The notes below the pieces were generated by a model. That model worked only from the letters and a program-made list of their open reading frames with translations. It had not been told where the DNA came from and did no database searches. Positions 49,228 to 62,553 of a DNA stretch of 64,000 nucleotides are shown in pieces. The DNA comes from Diplocarpon mali. Taxonomy: Eukaryota > Ascomycota > Leotiomycetes > Helotiales > Drepanopezizaceae. The stretch spans positions 167,366-231,365 of the forward strand of contig JAENRP010000031.1 in assembly GCA_024741835.1 (NCBI GenBank). The letters run 5' to 3'. Both the position numbers and the translations under genes were made by a program. Numbering within the stretch: position 1 is the first letter of the stretch; each line of letters starts with the position of its first letter.

Positions 49228-52200
49228 AGTGAGCGAAGATATTTGTACCCGGGTTGAGGGTCTCAACTTTCGGCGAATCAGTATCCTCTCGATTGCAGAC
49301 ACAGTTGGCCAGAATCAGTATACTGTGTTTATAACAGGGAGGTCTTGAATTATAGGACCGCGGTCGAGTCTTGTTGCAGTTCTAGTTGGGAGGAAACGGG
49401 GAACGGACCAGAGAACGACGACAGCCAGAATATAAAAAATCTGCTCGCTATTCCTAGTGGAAGTGCAATAAAGAGACAGAGGTCAAGGCGGATTGTGATG
49501 AGTGGTCGGGATCCGCTTTTCAAAGTCTCAACCGTGGTACGGCCGGCTATTGATGCACATCAGAGCCGGCGCAGAACCCGCGAAGAACGTGCTTGGTAAG
49601 AAGACCAGAAGATGTTGGTGTTCTTTGGACTGGCAGCTATCACGCCCAGAATCATGCTTCCGAGAAGAGACATAGCCATGTCATAACCGCATAATCACTC
49701 TGATCTTCTCCATAACAAAACCTCAGTATCAGCTTCACCCATAAAGCACAGGTCATGGCTTTCACCCAGCTCGCTCAACCTGCTCGCATCCCTTCAGTTG
49801 AAAGGAACCCATGAGCACATTTAAGCCTCATTTACTGGGGTAGGTCGGCCTCCTCTTCAATTCGCATCTTCCATCCCGTTCTTGGCTCTTAGTGTTATCC
49901 TCGCGTAAGAAAGCCGAGATAGTCAGCACCAAACCACATTCAGACTACCGAAGCCTTACCGAGGTCCATGAGCCAACATATAGAAGACCAAGAAACTGGC
50001 ATGACGTCCGCTCGGTCTTATTTCGTCATTTCGATCTATTTTGTTGGGAGAGTCGATTTCGGAGTTGGGTGAGAATTTTGATAGTGATGCACTGTCTGAG
50101 ACTTACGTGAGAGGCTACGACTTTGATTGGATACGACCAAGGAATATTCGGGATTGTTGGCAATCGGGGTTATCGTGATATCGGATGCGGAATTCGGCAT
50201 CTTTCATATCTTCGTATGCTCTCGAAAACAGACCCGACTCTTACAGATGTCAGCTAAAGGGTCGGCATCGTGATAGAAAAAATCCCTGACTTCAAGATTT
50301 TCCCCATTCCCATAGGCTAGCTCTAAATAGTAGTCTGTTCCAGCACAATTACATATCCTTGGGATTTCAAGCGGGCGGTGGCGTCGATTTTGGTCATGCC
50401 AAGAAGGGGTAGCTCGGCTCGGGAGAAGCGAAAGTTTACAAACATCAACATTTCAAAGCACATTCCTTTCAAATGTTAAGTTTTGTGCTTCTTTTTCCCC
50501 CAAAATTTTTAAATCCGATACATCCCCTACAAAGGCATGTATATCTGTATGGCATGAATTCGGATTATTTAGAGCTCCATCCCGAGGCAACAGGACACGT
50601 TGATCGATAAATACTTCGTAAGTCTCAGAAGATTCCTCGTTCAACGTATGAACAGCCGAATTCTAGAATCTCAGAGAACTATTCAAGTCTGCTGGTGCTC
50701 TTCAGCTAGTTGAACTCGTGTTTGGGGATATTAGTTTCCCGGAGAAGTACTCCTCTGTTGCCTCTTTGATGATATCTGAGTAACCTATTCGAAATTTCTG
50801 GATACAAAGCAAATGAAGTGGGCATTATGGTACCATACCATGATTGGAGAACGTTTTCCAATCCAAAGATGCTTGCCTCGTCTACGTGTTGATCTTCAAA
50901 AAATTGTGTCGAAGGAACTCATATTTGCATAGTCAATCTCTCGGAATGTCCCTTACGCACCAGGGAACAAGATGCACTCTTCCTACCTCGGTCATCTCCT
51001 CTTTTTATGATAAAGTAACTATCGAATCCGTCCTCAGATTTTGTCCGCTGAAATCTAGTGCACTCCAGATGTTGTTCCATGATGGAACTTTTCATCGAAG
51101 CAGTCACTGCCCTGATATGGCTTGCGACGTTCCTCGGGGCATAAATCCATGCGTTATAACACTGAGCTGTCTATGCTGTGATAAATACCGATTTTGATCT
51201 TACTCATGGCTAGAGCGACGTCCTTAATTTGAGCGATTCGGCATCATCTAGGAGACTCGGAAAGCTGCCAATAGACAATTTTGAAAGGTGCAAACAAGAC
51301 TTTCTATACCCTGAGAACAGGCTAATGATATTTGGAAACTCATTTCTGGAGAGTTTCTGATGCAAGAAACCAGTTTTGCAAGTGGAGAAGCGTAATAGTC
51401 CATGTCAAAGGCTCGGCACGAGCGTATGGCGTGCCGCACCAAGTCCACCATAGATTAGCGGAGCTATGAATCAAAGTAATCTAAGTTCTTTATATTTATT
51501 ACACCAAGGGTGTGGAGAATTAACCCAGGCAAATACAACAATTTTTTTTTGCAAATGTTTCAACAGATGAGGGCCTGCTTACCAATGGTCCGACAGCTAC
51601 ATGTACCGCCGAACAAAAGAAGACTGGATCACTCTTGGATTATATGGACTGGTAACTCAGGCGCCTCTTCGTATCATCTTTTCATCATTTTGTTCCATAT
51701 CTTTGACAGGCAAGGAGTGAGGTATACTAGTGATTTCAAAGACGAAGATGCTAGGTTGTGGCTAAAGTATCAGATTCCATCTGGCAAACGTGTTTCCAGT
51801 CCTCTTTCCATGCTAGTAGCCCTAATTAAGCATCGAATCTGTAATATCCGTAGATTCTTGGCAGTACTAAGGTGTTCTTTATCACTCAGCTGTTTCACTG
51901 TTCTCTAGTGCTCCGCACAGACACCAGATTGAGGTTTTATTTTTTCTGCGATTGTATCCCACGCTCTCATGAAAACCGAAGTCCAGAGGCATCGGGCTTC
52001 AAGAAGATAACGCAGATATTGTCACCATATCTCTAGGAGAATTGGACCGCGCTGGAACCTGACCAGGATCATAATTCTAGAAGCAACCCGAGAAGCTTAC
52101 AATGACTGGACTGTACACCCAGCCGGTGCTACACTCCTCTTTGCGGGGGTGCTCGTGGCCCAACATATCGTCGACTACAGACAGTGACGACAGCCCATGG

Positions 52201-52905
52201 CGAATTTCTGAAATCAATGTTGATTTCCAGAGCTCTTCAGTCCGCGCCAGGTGCTAGCGAGTAACAAAGTCCAAGCTGACCGGGTAGACTACACGAGTAA
52301 GTTGAGCAATAAAACCAGGACGCTAGAGGAGAGATTGTCTGACACCCACCGACCGACCGTAAAAATATGAATCTGAAGTTGGCCTTACAAAGTACCAAGC
52401 AAGAACCGGTGCGCACGCCTACAACTTGTTACAACGCTGATTCAATTGAAATACAAGTTCTGCTCCAAGCAGGTATGCTATGTAGCTATCTCAGAGAAAC
52501 CAGAAGTCTCCCGCGTTTTTGGTACTATTCGCTTCAAATAATGCTTGAGTCGTCCAGAATTTTATGGTACCTCGATATGTGAATGGGAAAGAAAATAGCA
52601 GGCTGTGCTGGAAGCCGGTATTTCATCATCAGATCCAGCTTGCTGGTCCCTCAGAAGGAAACTCGACTTTCCCAAGTCTCAGAGCGAAGCCGCTCATGTA
52701 TAACAGCCCTGTCGCCCCACTTCTCCCTAGTGGCAAAAGTCTTTGCAAACCGGGTTCGAAAACTGCTGCCGTCTTAGAACAAGCGAATAGCAAGGCGGGG
52801 ATAAATTCCGCAAGAATTAACTAGAACTGCGCCATGGCATGTGGTGATTCAGGAAGAAAAGGTTGAGATGCCTAGTGAACGAGGCAAAAAGGATTCTCTG
52901 ATCAG
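49228..52905. other. Intergenic, no supported gene
   Basis: About 3.7 kb. Open frames such as 50844-51197 and 51510-51908 are interrupted soon and show no family. I could not identify repeats or transposon proteins. Confidence 0.4.
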
Positions 52906-52989
52906 TGACCTACGCAGGGATCGAACCTGCAATCTCTTGATTGATGAACGAAGTCGTAGTCAAGCGCCTTGCCATTGGGCCAGCAGGCC
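52906..52989 (-). tRNA. tRNA-Arg (anticodon ACG) with a 12-nt intron
   Basis: On the minus strand the acceptor GGCCTGC pairs with GTAGGTC (G-U pairs allowed), with discriminator A. The D arm is GCC...GGC. The anticodon stem CTTGA/TCAAG encloses CT-ACG-A followed by a 12-nt insertion one base after the anticodon, the canonical tRNA intron position. The T arm is GCAGG-TTCGATC-CCTGC. The total length is 84 nt including the intron. Identity as Arg rests on the ACG anticodon. Confidence 0.88.
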
Positions 52990-55386
52990 ATAACACTGTG
53001 ATGCAGATGCCACGAGTGGAGTGATTCGGTACTATATATAAAACTACAATTGACACCACGACACAAGTTATCATTGGTACGCTTGACCAGTAAATTTTCC
53101 TCCCGACTCTTGGCGTACTGCAAACAACAGCGTCAAAAAATACTCACCGTGGCGTAGCGCGTGCCTGCAGGGTGGCGGCGTAGCAGCGGCAGATGTTGTT
53201 GGCGCGAAGTCATGCTTCACCCAGAAGCACATTTGCACTGCAACCCCCAGAATGAGAGAATCTCTAATCTCCATCTCGGCACTTGGGCCTCTGCTGCAGA
53301 CACGCGACGACAGACAGGCCGGCGCGACTCAGGAAAGGTCGTCTCTGCGCAGATCAACAGCTTCCAACTCTTTCTCGAGTGGATGGTCCGATACCACTGG
53401 GGTTTCTCCTCCGAGCCGTGTGGTCGTCGTTGGATGACGCCGCATGTCACGCAAGCGGCATGCTATATGTATGATCTTTCTATCAGAAGGAGTCTTCTTC
53501 ATTCTCGCCACAGCGAGGTCTGGTAAGTCGGAGATGGTCATATTCCCGCAGCCCAACCCTCTACACCCAAAATCAAACGCGAATCCATGACAGCATGCCC
53601 TCTCGTAGGGGCGGGCAATCATCACATAGCGGGTGGGAAGGCTGCAGAGTAAGACATCTCAATTGGGATGAGAGTCTGCCTGTTTTATTTTTTTTTTTTG
53701 AAACCGAGGGCCCGAGGCAATTTCCAGCTCTGATCGCTCCAATCGGGATTCATTTTCTTCTAGGATCGACCAAGAATGTACTGTCATTCTGATTCCGTCA
53801 CGGCCCACTCGCTTGCCCGTGGGGAGCCAACACTGCTGGATCTTATCAGAAAGACTCTCCCTTGCTTTCTTCGAAACGCCATACTGGATGAGCCGTATGC
53901 TTGGAGTAGCTGGCTATCATCGCCCCTCAACGAAAGTACCACATCGTATGAAACCCATCGTAGGATCAACAAGCGAGGTAATGGCTCTCCAGATCCAAGT
54001 TCTAGAGTCATTGCCTCCGTCTTGGCTCGGTTGGACAGTGCCAAGACAGTTGGTGACTTTGCTGCTGCATGTATTGCTAGCATCGTGGGTTTATTTCTTT
54101 CGATCGCGGATTGACAGTTACCAGGGAGGGGGTGTCATCTAAAACTGCTGAGGCGCTTTCCAAATCGATAAAGATTCTTCGACTTTAAGCGGTGCTTCTC
54201 TTCAAGATCGAAGCCCCAATAGGCACTAGGTACCACAGGTGATGATCATGTAGCTATAGAAGAAAGCGCAGCAGCTTTGCTGGCGATGATGGGCCATCTT
54301 TTGCCGTCCGAGCTGCTGCGAGAACAAGATAGGACTCTGCTCCTCGGCCTCTGCAGTGGCTTGCTGGGTATCTTTCGTGGAGGGAATAGATTCGGATGGG
54401 CTAGATGTCAAGATGCTGGCGAGCTGCTGTGTTGGAAAGAAGATTACCCGAGGGCCTAATCGTAGCCGCTCGCTGGGCTGCCTCACTCTACGGCCTGAAG
54501 CTGGGTGGCAAATGGGTCTAGGTCGCAGTCTGGTAGAAGAGGTCTGGGGAGAGCTTGCGTCTGAATTTCAAGCATACATTTGCTGGCTATTGGGACGATG
54601 CGGTCTCGCCTTTCTGCAAACAGAGCAACATCGAAGACAAGGGTGGAGGGGATGTTTAGTCCATCTGTAATGTTCAGATGAGATACGGTGTTCAATCCGC
54701 ACGAGCCAGAGGCCTCTGAAACGAATGAGCCTTGCTTGTAAGAAAAGAGTGATCGGAAGGCAATGTATGCAATACTGTAGGGAAAGGCCAGATGCTTATC
54801 AAGCAGAAAATACTGATCTGAACGCCAATTTTCGCGGCATGGGGGCAGTTTCGGTTAACAAATCCAGATTCGACGAAGCAGTGCCCGATGCCTGCTCTGC
54901 ATATAGTTTATACGCGATAGACTATCATGGGCTTATATCGTATGTCTTTTGCCAGGGAAGAATTCACCCACATGTAATATTCATGCAGCTCCTGGGCTAG
55001 ATAAGCACGCGGCAGCCAAGCCTTTTCCATGCCCTCGATTTTTGATATTCACCCGAAAATCGTGAGCCGGACAGCTACGTGTAGATTAGAACCGCAAATG
55101 CAGTACCTGTAGGAAGAAAGTTATGTATTGCGAGCGGAACTGCCGTACAGTATTCATCGCTCTTTTATTACTTTTTCTTATTTAGCGGCGCTTCATCCTT
55201 GGTAGGACGATCAACGCTTGCTCTTCCTCGATCGTTAGTTATTTAATGATTTCGAGACCCGTACCATCTAAAGCCGATCCGACGTAAAATCGGTCTACTT
55301 GATGCGCGTGACGCAATGAGCAATGCAGGAAGTGCCCTCAAGAAGATTCAATCATGCATAGCTTAATGATGTAGGTCGAGAGCTGT
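52990..55386. other. Intergenic, no supported gene
   Basis: About 2.4 kb. Frames such as 53776-54114 are open for about 110 codons, but the overlapping frames are equally open and none shows a domain. Confidence 0.35.
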
Positions 55387-55513
55387 AAGAGCTATTCCCG
55401 GCATCATCTTTGAAATTGGGGTTATAAGCCGAGAGTAGGAAATGATGCAGTGAAAGAGCTATTCCCGGCATCTATGAAATTGGGGTTATGAGCCGAGAGT
55501 AGGAAATGATGCA
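55387..55513 (+). repeat. Tandem duplication, 60-63-nt unit
   Basis: Copy 1 (55387-55449) and copy 2 (55454-55513) are almost identical. Both begin AAGAGCTATTCCCGGCATC and end GAGAGTAGGAAATGATGCA, with a 4-nt deletion/indel and one A/G change between them. Confidence 0.9.
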
Positions 55514-58499
55514 CACAAAAGTACTCACCAGTCATGCTATCTGCCCAGCTGCGGTTCTTCTTTTCTTGCTAGTGACTACCTGATGCTTTTCACGTCTCCT
55601 GTGTCGTCCACGTCTGCTCTCGGCATCAATCGGCTTCTTCGTGAGCTAGGCCATAGCCAGTAGGGGTTTCCGTAGTCTCCTGGGTATCTGCTTTCTGTCA
55701 TGCATGTGTAGTGAGGATGGAGGCGAGGAACAGCTGGGAGGTGTTGTAGTTGCGCACGTGCCAGTTGACGGCGAACCTCGTCGCGTTCACGCGCACCGAC
55801 GCCGACTTGGTTGGCTGACCTCGCACGGCTTGCTGGCACGGAGGGGGGGTTTTCCAGGGAGGAGACTACCCCCGAAATCGTACGGAGCCAGTCCTGTCGC
55901 GCGATGAGAAGCGCACGGCTCTGGGGACCGCGATCAGATCAGGCCCTCTCCCATGCCGGCGTGGAGGCTTTCGGGGGGTTGGGCGCTTCATCCCAGCGCG
56001 GGCTTGCGATGGCTGGTTCCATCGCAGATGCTGATAGCCGGTGCGCCTCCTCGTGAGCTCGAGCTCGGCAGGCCGGGCGCGAGGATGCACGCATGGTTCG
56101 CGACGAGGGTTTTGCCTGGATGCCTGGATGCCTGGATGCCTAAGCGCCCCGCCTGTCCCAGCTAGCGCGTACTCGGATGGGGAGCCTGCGACCAGATCGG
56201 GGGGAGGAGAGGGGGCGAGAAGAAGAATTCCTGCACGCGTGGTTGTTTCCGTAGTAATATCGTGATCGGGGTCACATATCAGGCATATGATAACAGCAAA
56301 GGAGGAGAGTAAATCTCAAGGACACGTGACGGTCTTGGCATCGGCGGCCCTGCAGGATTTCTCGCTCTCCCTCTGTCTGAGAATAGAACACACCGAGCTA
56401 GAACCCAATCTGGAATCGATTCATTTCACTGTGCACACCTGGTGAAACCTCAGTCTCCTCTCCCTCGTTCGGGCTTTGTCGCAGTCGAGCGGTGCCCAGC
56501 GCCGGTAGAAGCGATACCCAGATCCATGCCCCCCCCCCACACATGCGGGAGGAAAACATCTCGCTGGCCTCGCGAGACGGGCGCCCGACACGGGAGCTGG
56601 GACAAGCAGACGCAGCCGTCGCGCGCTTGGCTGCCACGCCGCCCATCGGCGCCGGGTGGGAGAGGTTGGGAGGAAAAAGTCGGCGGAGGCCTTGGATCAC
56701 GACTCGGCCTCCCCCGTCTCCCCCGCACGGCGCGGCGTGGACTCCTCGCATCCCAAGCCCGTCGAGACGCAGACCGAAGCCGCCCCCGTCTCTGGCCTCT
56801 CGCCTCCGATGGGCGAGCCTCGTCTCTCGCGCCGCCGGACGGGACTTGTAGGAGTGAATGCGTCTCCCAGTCACGCTGTAGTCACGTGGGGGTGTAATGT
56901 AGGTAGCCGAGCCTTGGCGAGTAGCATAGAATGGCCTGAGGCCGAGGGGCCATTCTACCTACGGATTAGACACAACTGAGTACACATCCGGGAAGCCCTT
57001 ATGAGTATTGTGCCTCCCCTCCCTCCCCCGATACCGACAATACTCGCGTCTTCCGAAGTACATCCCACCTGAAAGCCCAGTCGCAGCTCGCCACCCCGGC
57101 CGTCACATGCGGGGCGCCACACCCCGCGCACCGACGCGAGTGTTTGATACGGCCTGCGCCGGGGGAGATACCAGACTCCTCTCAACTCCCACGTTTCGCA
57201 TCAGCGCCGAGAACGCCTTGAGCCGCGACCTGAGGAGCCCAGATCGGCTGCATTCCCCGATCCCCCCCCCCGCGACGCCGGCCACGCAAGCAGCCCGTCA
57301 AGCAGAATTGGCGGTCGCACGTCTGTCTGGACGAGCTGGGCGCACACGGACCCGTCCGGCCCGTTCTTGGCCGATCTTCCTCGGGGGATGGCGGGGCGCA
57401 CGGCTGACACGTCGCAATGCCTCTTCGCCCTCCTGATCTCGTCTGATCTGGTCCCGGGGTGCGGCGGTGGAAGGGGCCCTTGTCGGCTAGATGCCCAGTG
57501 ACCAGTCACATGACAAGGAAGGCTTGGCAGATACTGCATCTACTCGACGCTCTCGAGGAGTAGCTTCGAGGGCAAGCTTTTACACACGAATCTAACCCGA
57601 CGTCTTCGAGAAGGCTTCACCTGTGCACACAATCACCTCGTGTGATACCAACAGGGCCCCATCCCGTCGGTGCTTGTCGAGGAGCCTCCCGATCGTCCCT
57701 AGTTTCGGGGACAGTCCTGCGGAGCGGAGCAGAGCACGCAATCTCGCCCACGCGCCCGTCCCTGAACATCTCACAAGCGTGTCCGTCCTTGGGATCTCAT
57801 CCTTCACGGTAGATCCCCCCCCTGTCCTCGTAGATCGGTTTCGAGATGGAGCTCTGGTCACTCGCGCGCGCGCCATGCCCTCGCCTGAGGCCAGACCAAA
57901 CCAAGCATAACCCAAACCAAGGCGGGCGAGCTTGCTCGAGCCAGACTACTTTCTGCTTCTTCTCCCCTTTCGCTTTGAAGGGGCGGCGGTGGTTCGCAGA
58001 CGGGGCGCACGGGGCGCACGGGGCGGGAAAGGCTGTGGTCGCATCAGGTGCTGGGAGAAGCCAGCAAGCAGAACTCCGCGAACACTCTTCCCCCAGCCCA
58101 TCACAGCCGACGGGGGGGACCCCGAATCCTCGGACGAGGGTCTCAGCCCGGACCGCGAGACCCGCAGCTGGGGACGATGCTCGCCCCCCCCCCCCCCCCG
58201 GAATCCCGACCCCGGGTACGTGTTCATGCGAGCTGCGGTCGGCGCGAGACCGTTCGGCGGCGTTGAGATGAAAGCGGACCCCCGCGCGAACGGTCGGTCT
58301 GGAGACCCCGGGCCCCGCGCTCCGCATTGCCGGCTGGGGGGCGGGGTGTTTCGCGCGACCCCGCTGCTCCTCGATCCCTCCCCGCCGCGGCCGGAGGGAG
58401 GCCGGGGTGGGCCGTGGCACGCCGAGGTCCGCCGAGAGCTGGAGGTCCGGGCTCCTCGTTTCTGACCCGCCTCGGCTCTACCGCCGCGACGGGCCTGTC

Positions 58500-58560
58500 T
58501 CGGCATCCGCGTCGGCATCCCGCATCTGCATCCGCATCCCGCATCCCGCATCCGCACGAG
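58500..58560 (+). repeat. CATCCG/CATCCCG microsatellite
   Basis: About eight units of GCATCC(C)G follow one another with small changes. Confidence 0.75.
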
Positions 58561-60850
58561 CCGGCGCCGGCGCCACGCTCTCGCTCGGCGGAGCACGTGA
58601 GCGATCGCACCCCGCGCCCGCACCGCGCCGCCCGAGGGGGCTCCAGCCCCTCCCCCTCGGGAGGGAGAGTCCGCGGAGTCGCGGCCACGAGAGCAAGGGT
58701 TTGCAGATCTCGTGGGGCACTCTCTTGTCCACGCGCGCAGACAACTTGACAGATCCATATAGAGCGGTGTATCGGCACATATACGTCCACATCCACATCC
58801 CTCTCTCTTCCACAGCAAGAAAGGCTCCCCGCCACGGACCCGCCACGGAGCTCTCGAGAATCCGGCTTCCCACGTTCCATCGACCCAGCCCAGGTGCGAG
58901 AGCTACCGGAGAACGCGCGACTCCGAGTCGCTCTTGCGCCGGGCTAGGGACGGGTGTTGCAGAGGGCTTCGTCATATCATACTTCAATACCCTCTTATGT
59001 GATGCGCATCGCAGTCCCGCCTGGTGTTGATATCAGATCGTCGACCTTTCCCCCCGGCTCTCCTGCACTTCAAGACAGAGGGACCGAGGTACTGTACGGC
59101 GGCGAGACACCAAACGCTGCAGCACACGTGGAGAACGAGCCCTTTATTTCCGGAGAGCTCGGGGTGTGCGCATCGCCTTCGAAATCGGGGTCTCTTGACT
59201 GGTCCAGAGACCGCCTTGACGTGGAGAGGCCGATCAGTGGGTAGTGTGGTGTGACTGCAGCCCCGTCGAGGAAGAGAAAGATGGGTGGCCGGGAAAGGGG
59301 AGTGAGGCGCTCCAACACGTTCCGATGCCAATCCTTGCCTATTCCCCGAGTACAGCGGTTAGATGCTGCAGCCCTCCGCTCTAGCATGGACCCCTCTTTT
59401 TTTTCCTGCAGGATAATCACGAGAATTAGACTTTGCTTTTGATTTTTTTTCGAGGGACAAATCAACCCCCCCGGTGATGCGAGGGGAGAGTACGCTGTGG
59501 CACCATTCTGGCCCCTGGGAGATGAGTTCTGCCCGGATACACGAGAACGACGTGGTGCGGAGGTGCGGCTGTCCAGGGCCCCCCGGCATGACAGTACATA
59601 AGCCGCTGTACCTCCGCAGAGCTTGATGAAGCTAAGCTTCCCACTTCATTGGCCGTCGACAGGGCATAGGAGGGGATAGGAGGGGAGAACCGCACCACCT
59701 CTGCACGCGGTAAGTAATGTAAGCTTTCGATGACAGCTCTCGGGTCTGGAACAGCACAGCAGAGCAATCAGCTCCAAAGCTACCTGAGTCGCAAGATACC
59801 GAGGGGGGGCCGAAATCCGGCCTGCGGAACCGCGAATCGCGCTCGCATTGTTCTCCCAGTGCTTGCGGAGTCCCTCGCGGTGGACGAGGCAACGAGTGGG
59901 GTTTAAGAAGTCGATTGGCCGCGTATGAGGCCGAGAAGAGAGAAAGCGAGGTAGCTTTGCGGCCGGCTTAGCCTCTGCGCTCGCTAATGCGCGTGGAGGG
60001 TGCAAGCTTTGGAAATCTCTTGCAAAGCCTTAACCACCCTTTTACGCTCCCGGTAGTGACGGCTTCCTAGGGTAGAGATTCGCAAGAAGAGATTGATTGG
60101 TTTAGCCTCCGGTATCTGAGAGAACCAGAGAGAATCGGAAGCCAGGTGCTTGCGGAGGTAGAGTTACGTCACAGGAGGGGGGCGTCGAGGTTCGCAAGCC
60201 ATCACCTTGCAACTCGTGCGCCTGGCGAGAGCAGATGATGGAACGATTGTATGACACCTGTTGATCGGATCACATCCAACGGCGACTGGCTTCCCACGAA
60301 CATTCTTGCATCGTAGTTGACCTGAGTGGAAAAAGGGTTAGTAAACCAAAAGATAAGAGGGAAACGATAACAGCTGTACCCGTACGACCCTCCCCCGCCC
60401 CCTTGGATGAAATGTTGATTATCCGGCAGTGGCAACGGGCAATGCAACAGCATCTCAACCAGGGAGAGGTCGTGGTGGGGATTATGCCTGGAGACCCAGG
60501 GGCCCCTGGGCAGTACTTCAACACCATACTTTGGAGAAGCATACTTTGTCCTTTTCGTGCTGCAGCACCTGTAAGCATCAAAGGGAGAAAAAAAAAAAAA
60601 AGAAAAAGAGCAAGAGAAAAGATACGAGGGTGGGGAGCGAGAGCTTCCCAGCCTAGCGGCTCCTCAGGGATGAGCTGTGGATCGTCTCGACTGTTGTGCC
60701 TGATCTGCAAGGGAAAAAGTCTGATGCGCCCGAGACAAAGTGTAATGATACCTCACCGGTGTGCCGGTGAGCGTCCCTCCGCATCACCCCGGGAGCAACG
60801 ACGCGTCCGTCCTCTTATCAGAGTTGCGGATTACACTTTTCCCCCTCGGT

Positions 60851-60868
60851 CCGCGTACGCGTACGCGG
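60851..60868. repeat. 18-nt perfect palindrome
   Basis: CCGCGTACGCGTACGCGG equals its own reverse complement. It sits in a CpG-rich stretch and could be part of an alternating CG/TA simple sequence. Confidence 0.8.
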
Positions 60869-61278
60869 ACGCGCACGAGGGTGGACACTCCACCCGCTGG
60901 CCGCTGCGCTGTGCTCCCTCTGTCTCGCAAGCCGCCGGACGAAGGGGCGTCGGCAGGTCCCCCACGTCGCACGTCTCGCCCCGTCGCATGTTCCTCTCGC
61001 GCGTCAGCAGCATCACGTGAGGCGCGCAGGGGGGGGGAAGGGCGGCGGTTGGGTTGTTCTGGCCGCCGCCGCCGTGGCAGGCGGGAAAAGACGGGGAGGG
61101 GGTTTTTCTTCGCCGGTCGAGCAGCGCGGGGAGTGCGCGGCGGTACGGGTCCCGGGGGTTCCAGTCCCGCGCCGCGCCGGCGAGGGTGAGCACGGCGAGG
61201 AGCAGCGGATGGCGGACTCGGCGCTACGGTGCCGCCCACGCAGAAGCCGGAGGGGCTGGCCGGCGAGAGAGGGGAGGC

Positions 61279-61326
61279 TGATGGGATGGGATGGAATGGA
61301 ATGGGATGGGATGGGATGGGATGGGC
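61279..61326 (+). repeat. GGGAT pentamer microsatellite
   Basis: About nine tandem units of GGGAT/GGAAT occur. Confidence 0.85.
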
Positions 61327-61489
61327 ATTGGCATGGTCAGGGTGCGGTGCGGTGCGCCCGACGTCGATCTACTGCCCCTCCTCTCCTCGTCCGTCGCCGG
61401 CAGCACGCATGGGTGTGCGAGCGACGGGAGCGCAGCCCGCCCTCGCGAGGCAACACGCGCAACGGCGAGAGAGCCGCCTCCATCTGCAG

Positions 61490-61516
61490 GCGTCTCTCTC
61501 TCTCTCTCTCTCTCCC
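61490..61516 (+). repeat. TC dinucleotide microsatellite
   Basis: About twelve TC units occur in a row. Confidence 0.85.
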
Positions 61517-62247
61517 TCTCCGCACGTCTTCTCACGCTCGGAGACGAGGTGGAGCTGCTCGATCCTGGCGCCCGGGGCTCGTCCGGTCCGGCCGGGACAC
61601 CTGGGACCCCCAGCCGACCCGTCGCCGCGCCGCCTCCGAGCGGATTCCGAGCCTGTCGAGGGAGCCGGAGCGGCGCTGGGTCGGAGGGGTCGGCGGCGTC
61701 GCGCTCCATATTCCTGTGCATGTTTGTTTTCCTAGGAAATGAAGACGCGCCTATCCCCCAGGCCCGACGTCCACCAAGCTTTTTTGGCGCGGTCCCGCTC
61801 CTGGTTTCCCCAGCCCCTCCCCCCCCCCTCCCGACCGGGGGACTTCTGCCACACCCACGCGTGCGGCCCCGCCCCGGGATCCCGGCCGGCCCGACAGGAA
61901 CGGCACCGGCGTGCCGCCATGCGCGGACGGCTCTGCGCGCATGTCCCGTCGCCGACCCGGGCTTCGGGGCGGGCACGACGGCGCCGGGCCGAGCTCCGCC
62001 GCGCCGCCCGCAGCCGAGGCTCCCCGCGCCCACCACCCCGCCCCGCAAGGCCGTGCTGGGAAAGCCAGAGCGCGGCCGCCACCGGATTGCCTTTCTGCAG
62101 AGCGCGCTACGCACGTGCCGGCGGCGGGGGGGAGGGGGGTGAGGGAGAGAAGCCGCAGTATCTCCGGACGAGGCAGGAAGAACCACTGGCCGACGCCGAA
62201 TCCGAGAGAACGAGGAAATTAAATCGCGCGTACGGCTCTGTACGCGG

Positions 62248-62263
62248 NGGGGGGGGGGGGGGG
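62248..62263 (+). repeat. G homopolymer with an ambiguous base
   Basis: One N is followed by 15 G residues. The true length of the run is unresolved in this assembly. Confidence 0.95.
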
Positions 62264-62519
62264 AATGCCGACGTGGGTCCCGACCCACCGCCCGGGGGAG
62301 ACGCCCAGCCAGGAGAAAAGCCGCGTGCAGGCCCGCGAGCCAGGGAGCCCGGACGCGCCCCACGCGAGCGGAGCGGGCAACCTTATTCGGGGCCGGGGGG
62401 GGTTCGCCCATGGACACCGTCACCGGTCCGCCGTGTACGGCGTGGTGGAGCCGAGGGATCCTGCCGAGCTCCCCCCCCCCCTACCGGCCGAGACGAGGTA
62501 CGATCGCGGAGCCCCACCG

Positions 62520-62553
62520 CATCCGCCATCGCCATCGCCATCGCCATCGCCGT
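62520..62553 (+). repeat. GCCATC hexamer microsatellite
   Basis: Five units of ATCGCC occur in tandem. Confidence 0.8.
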
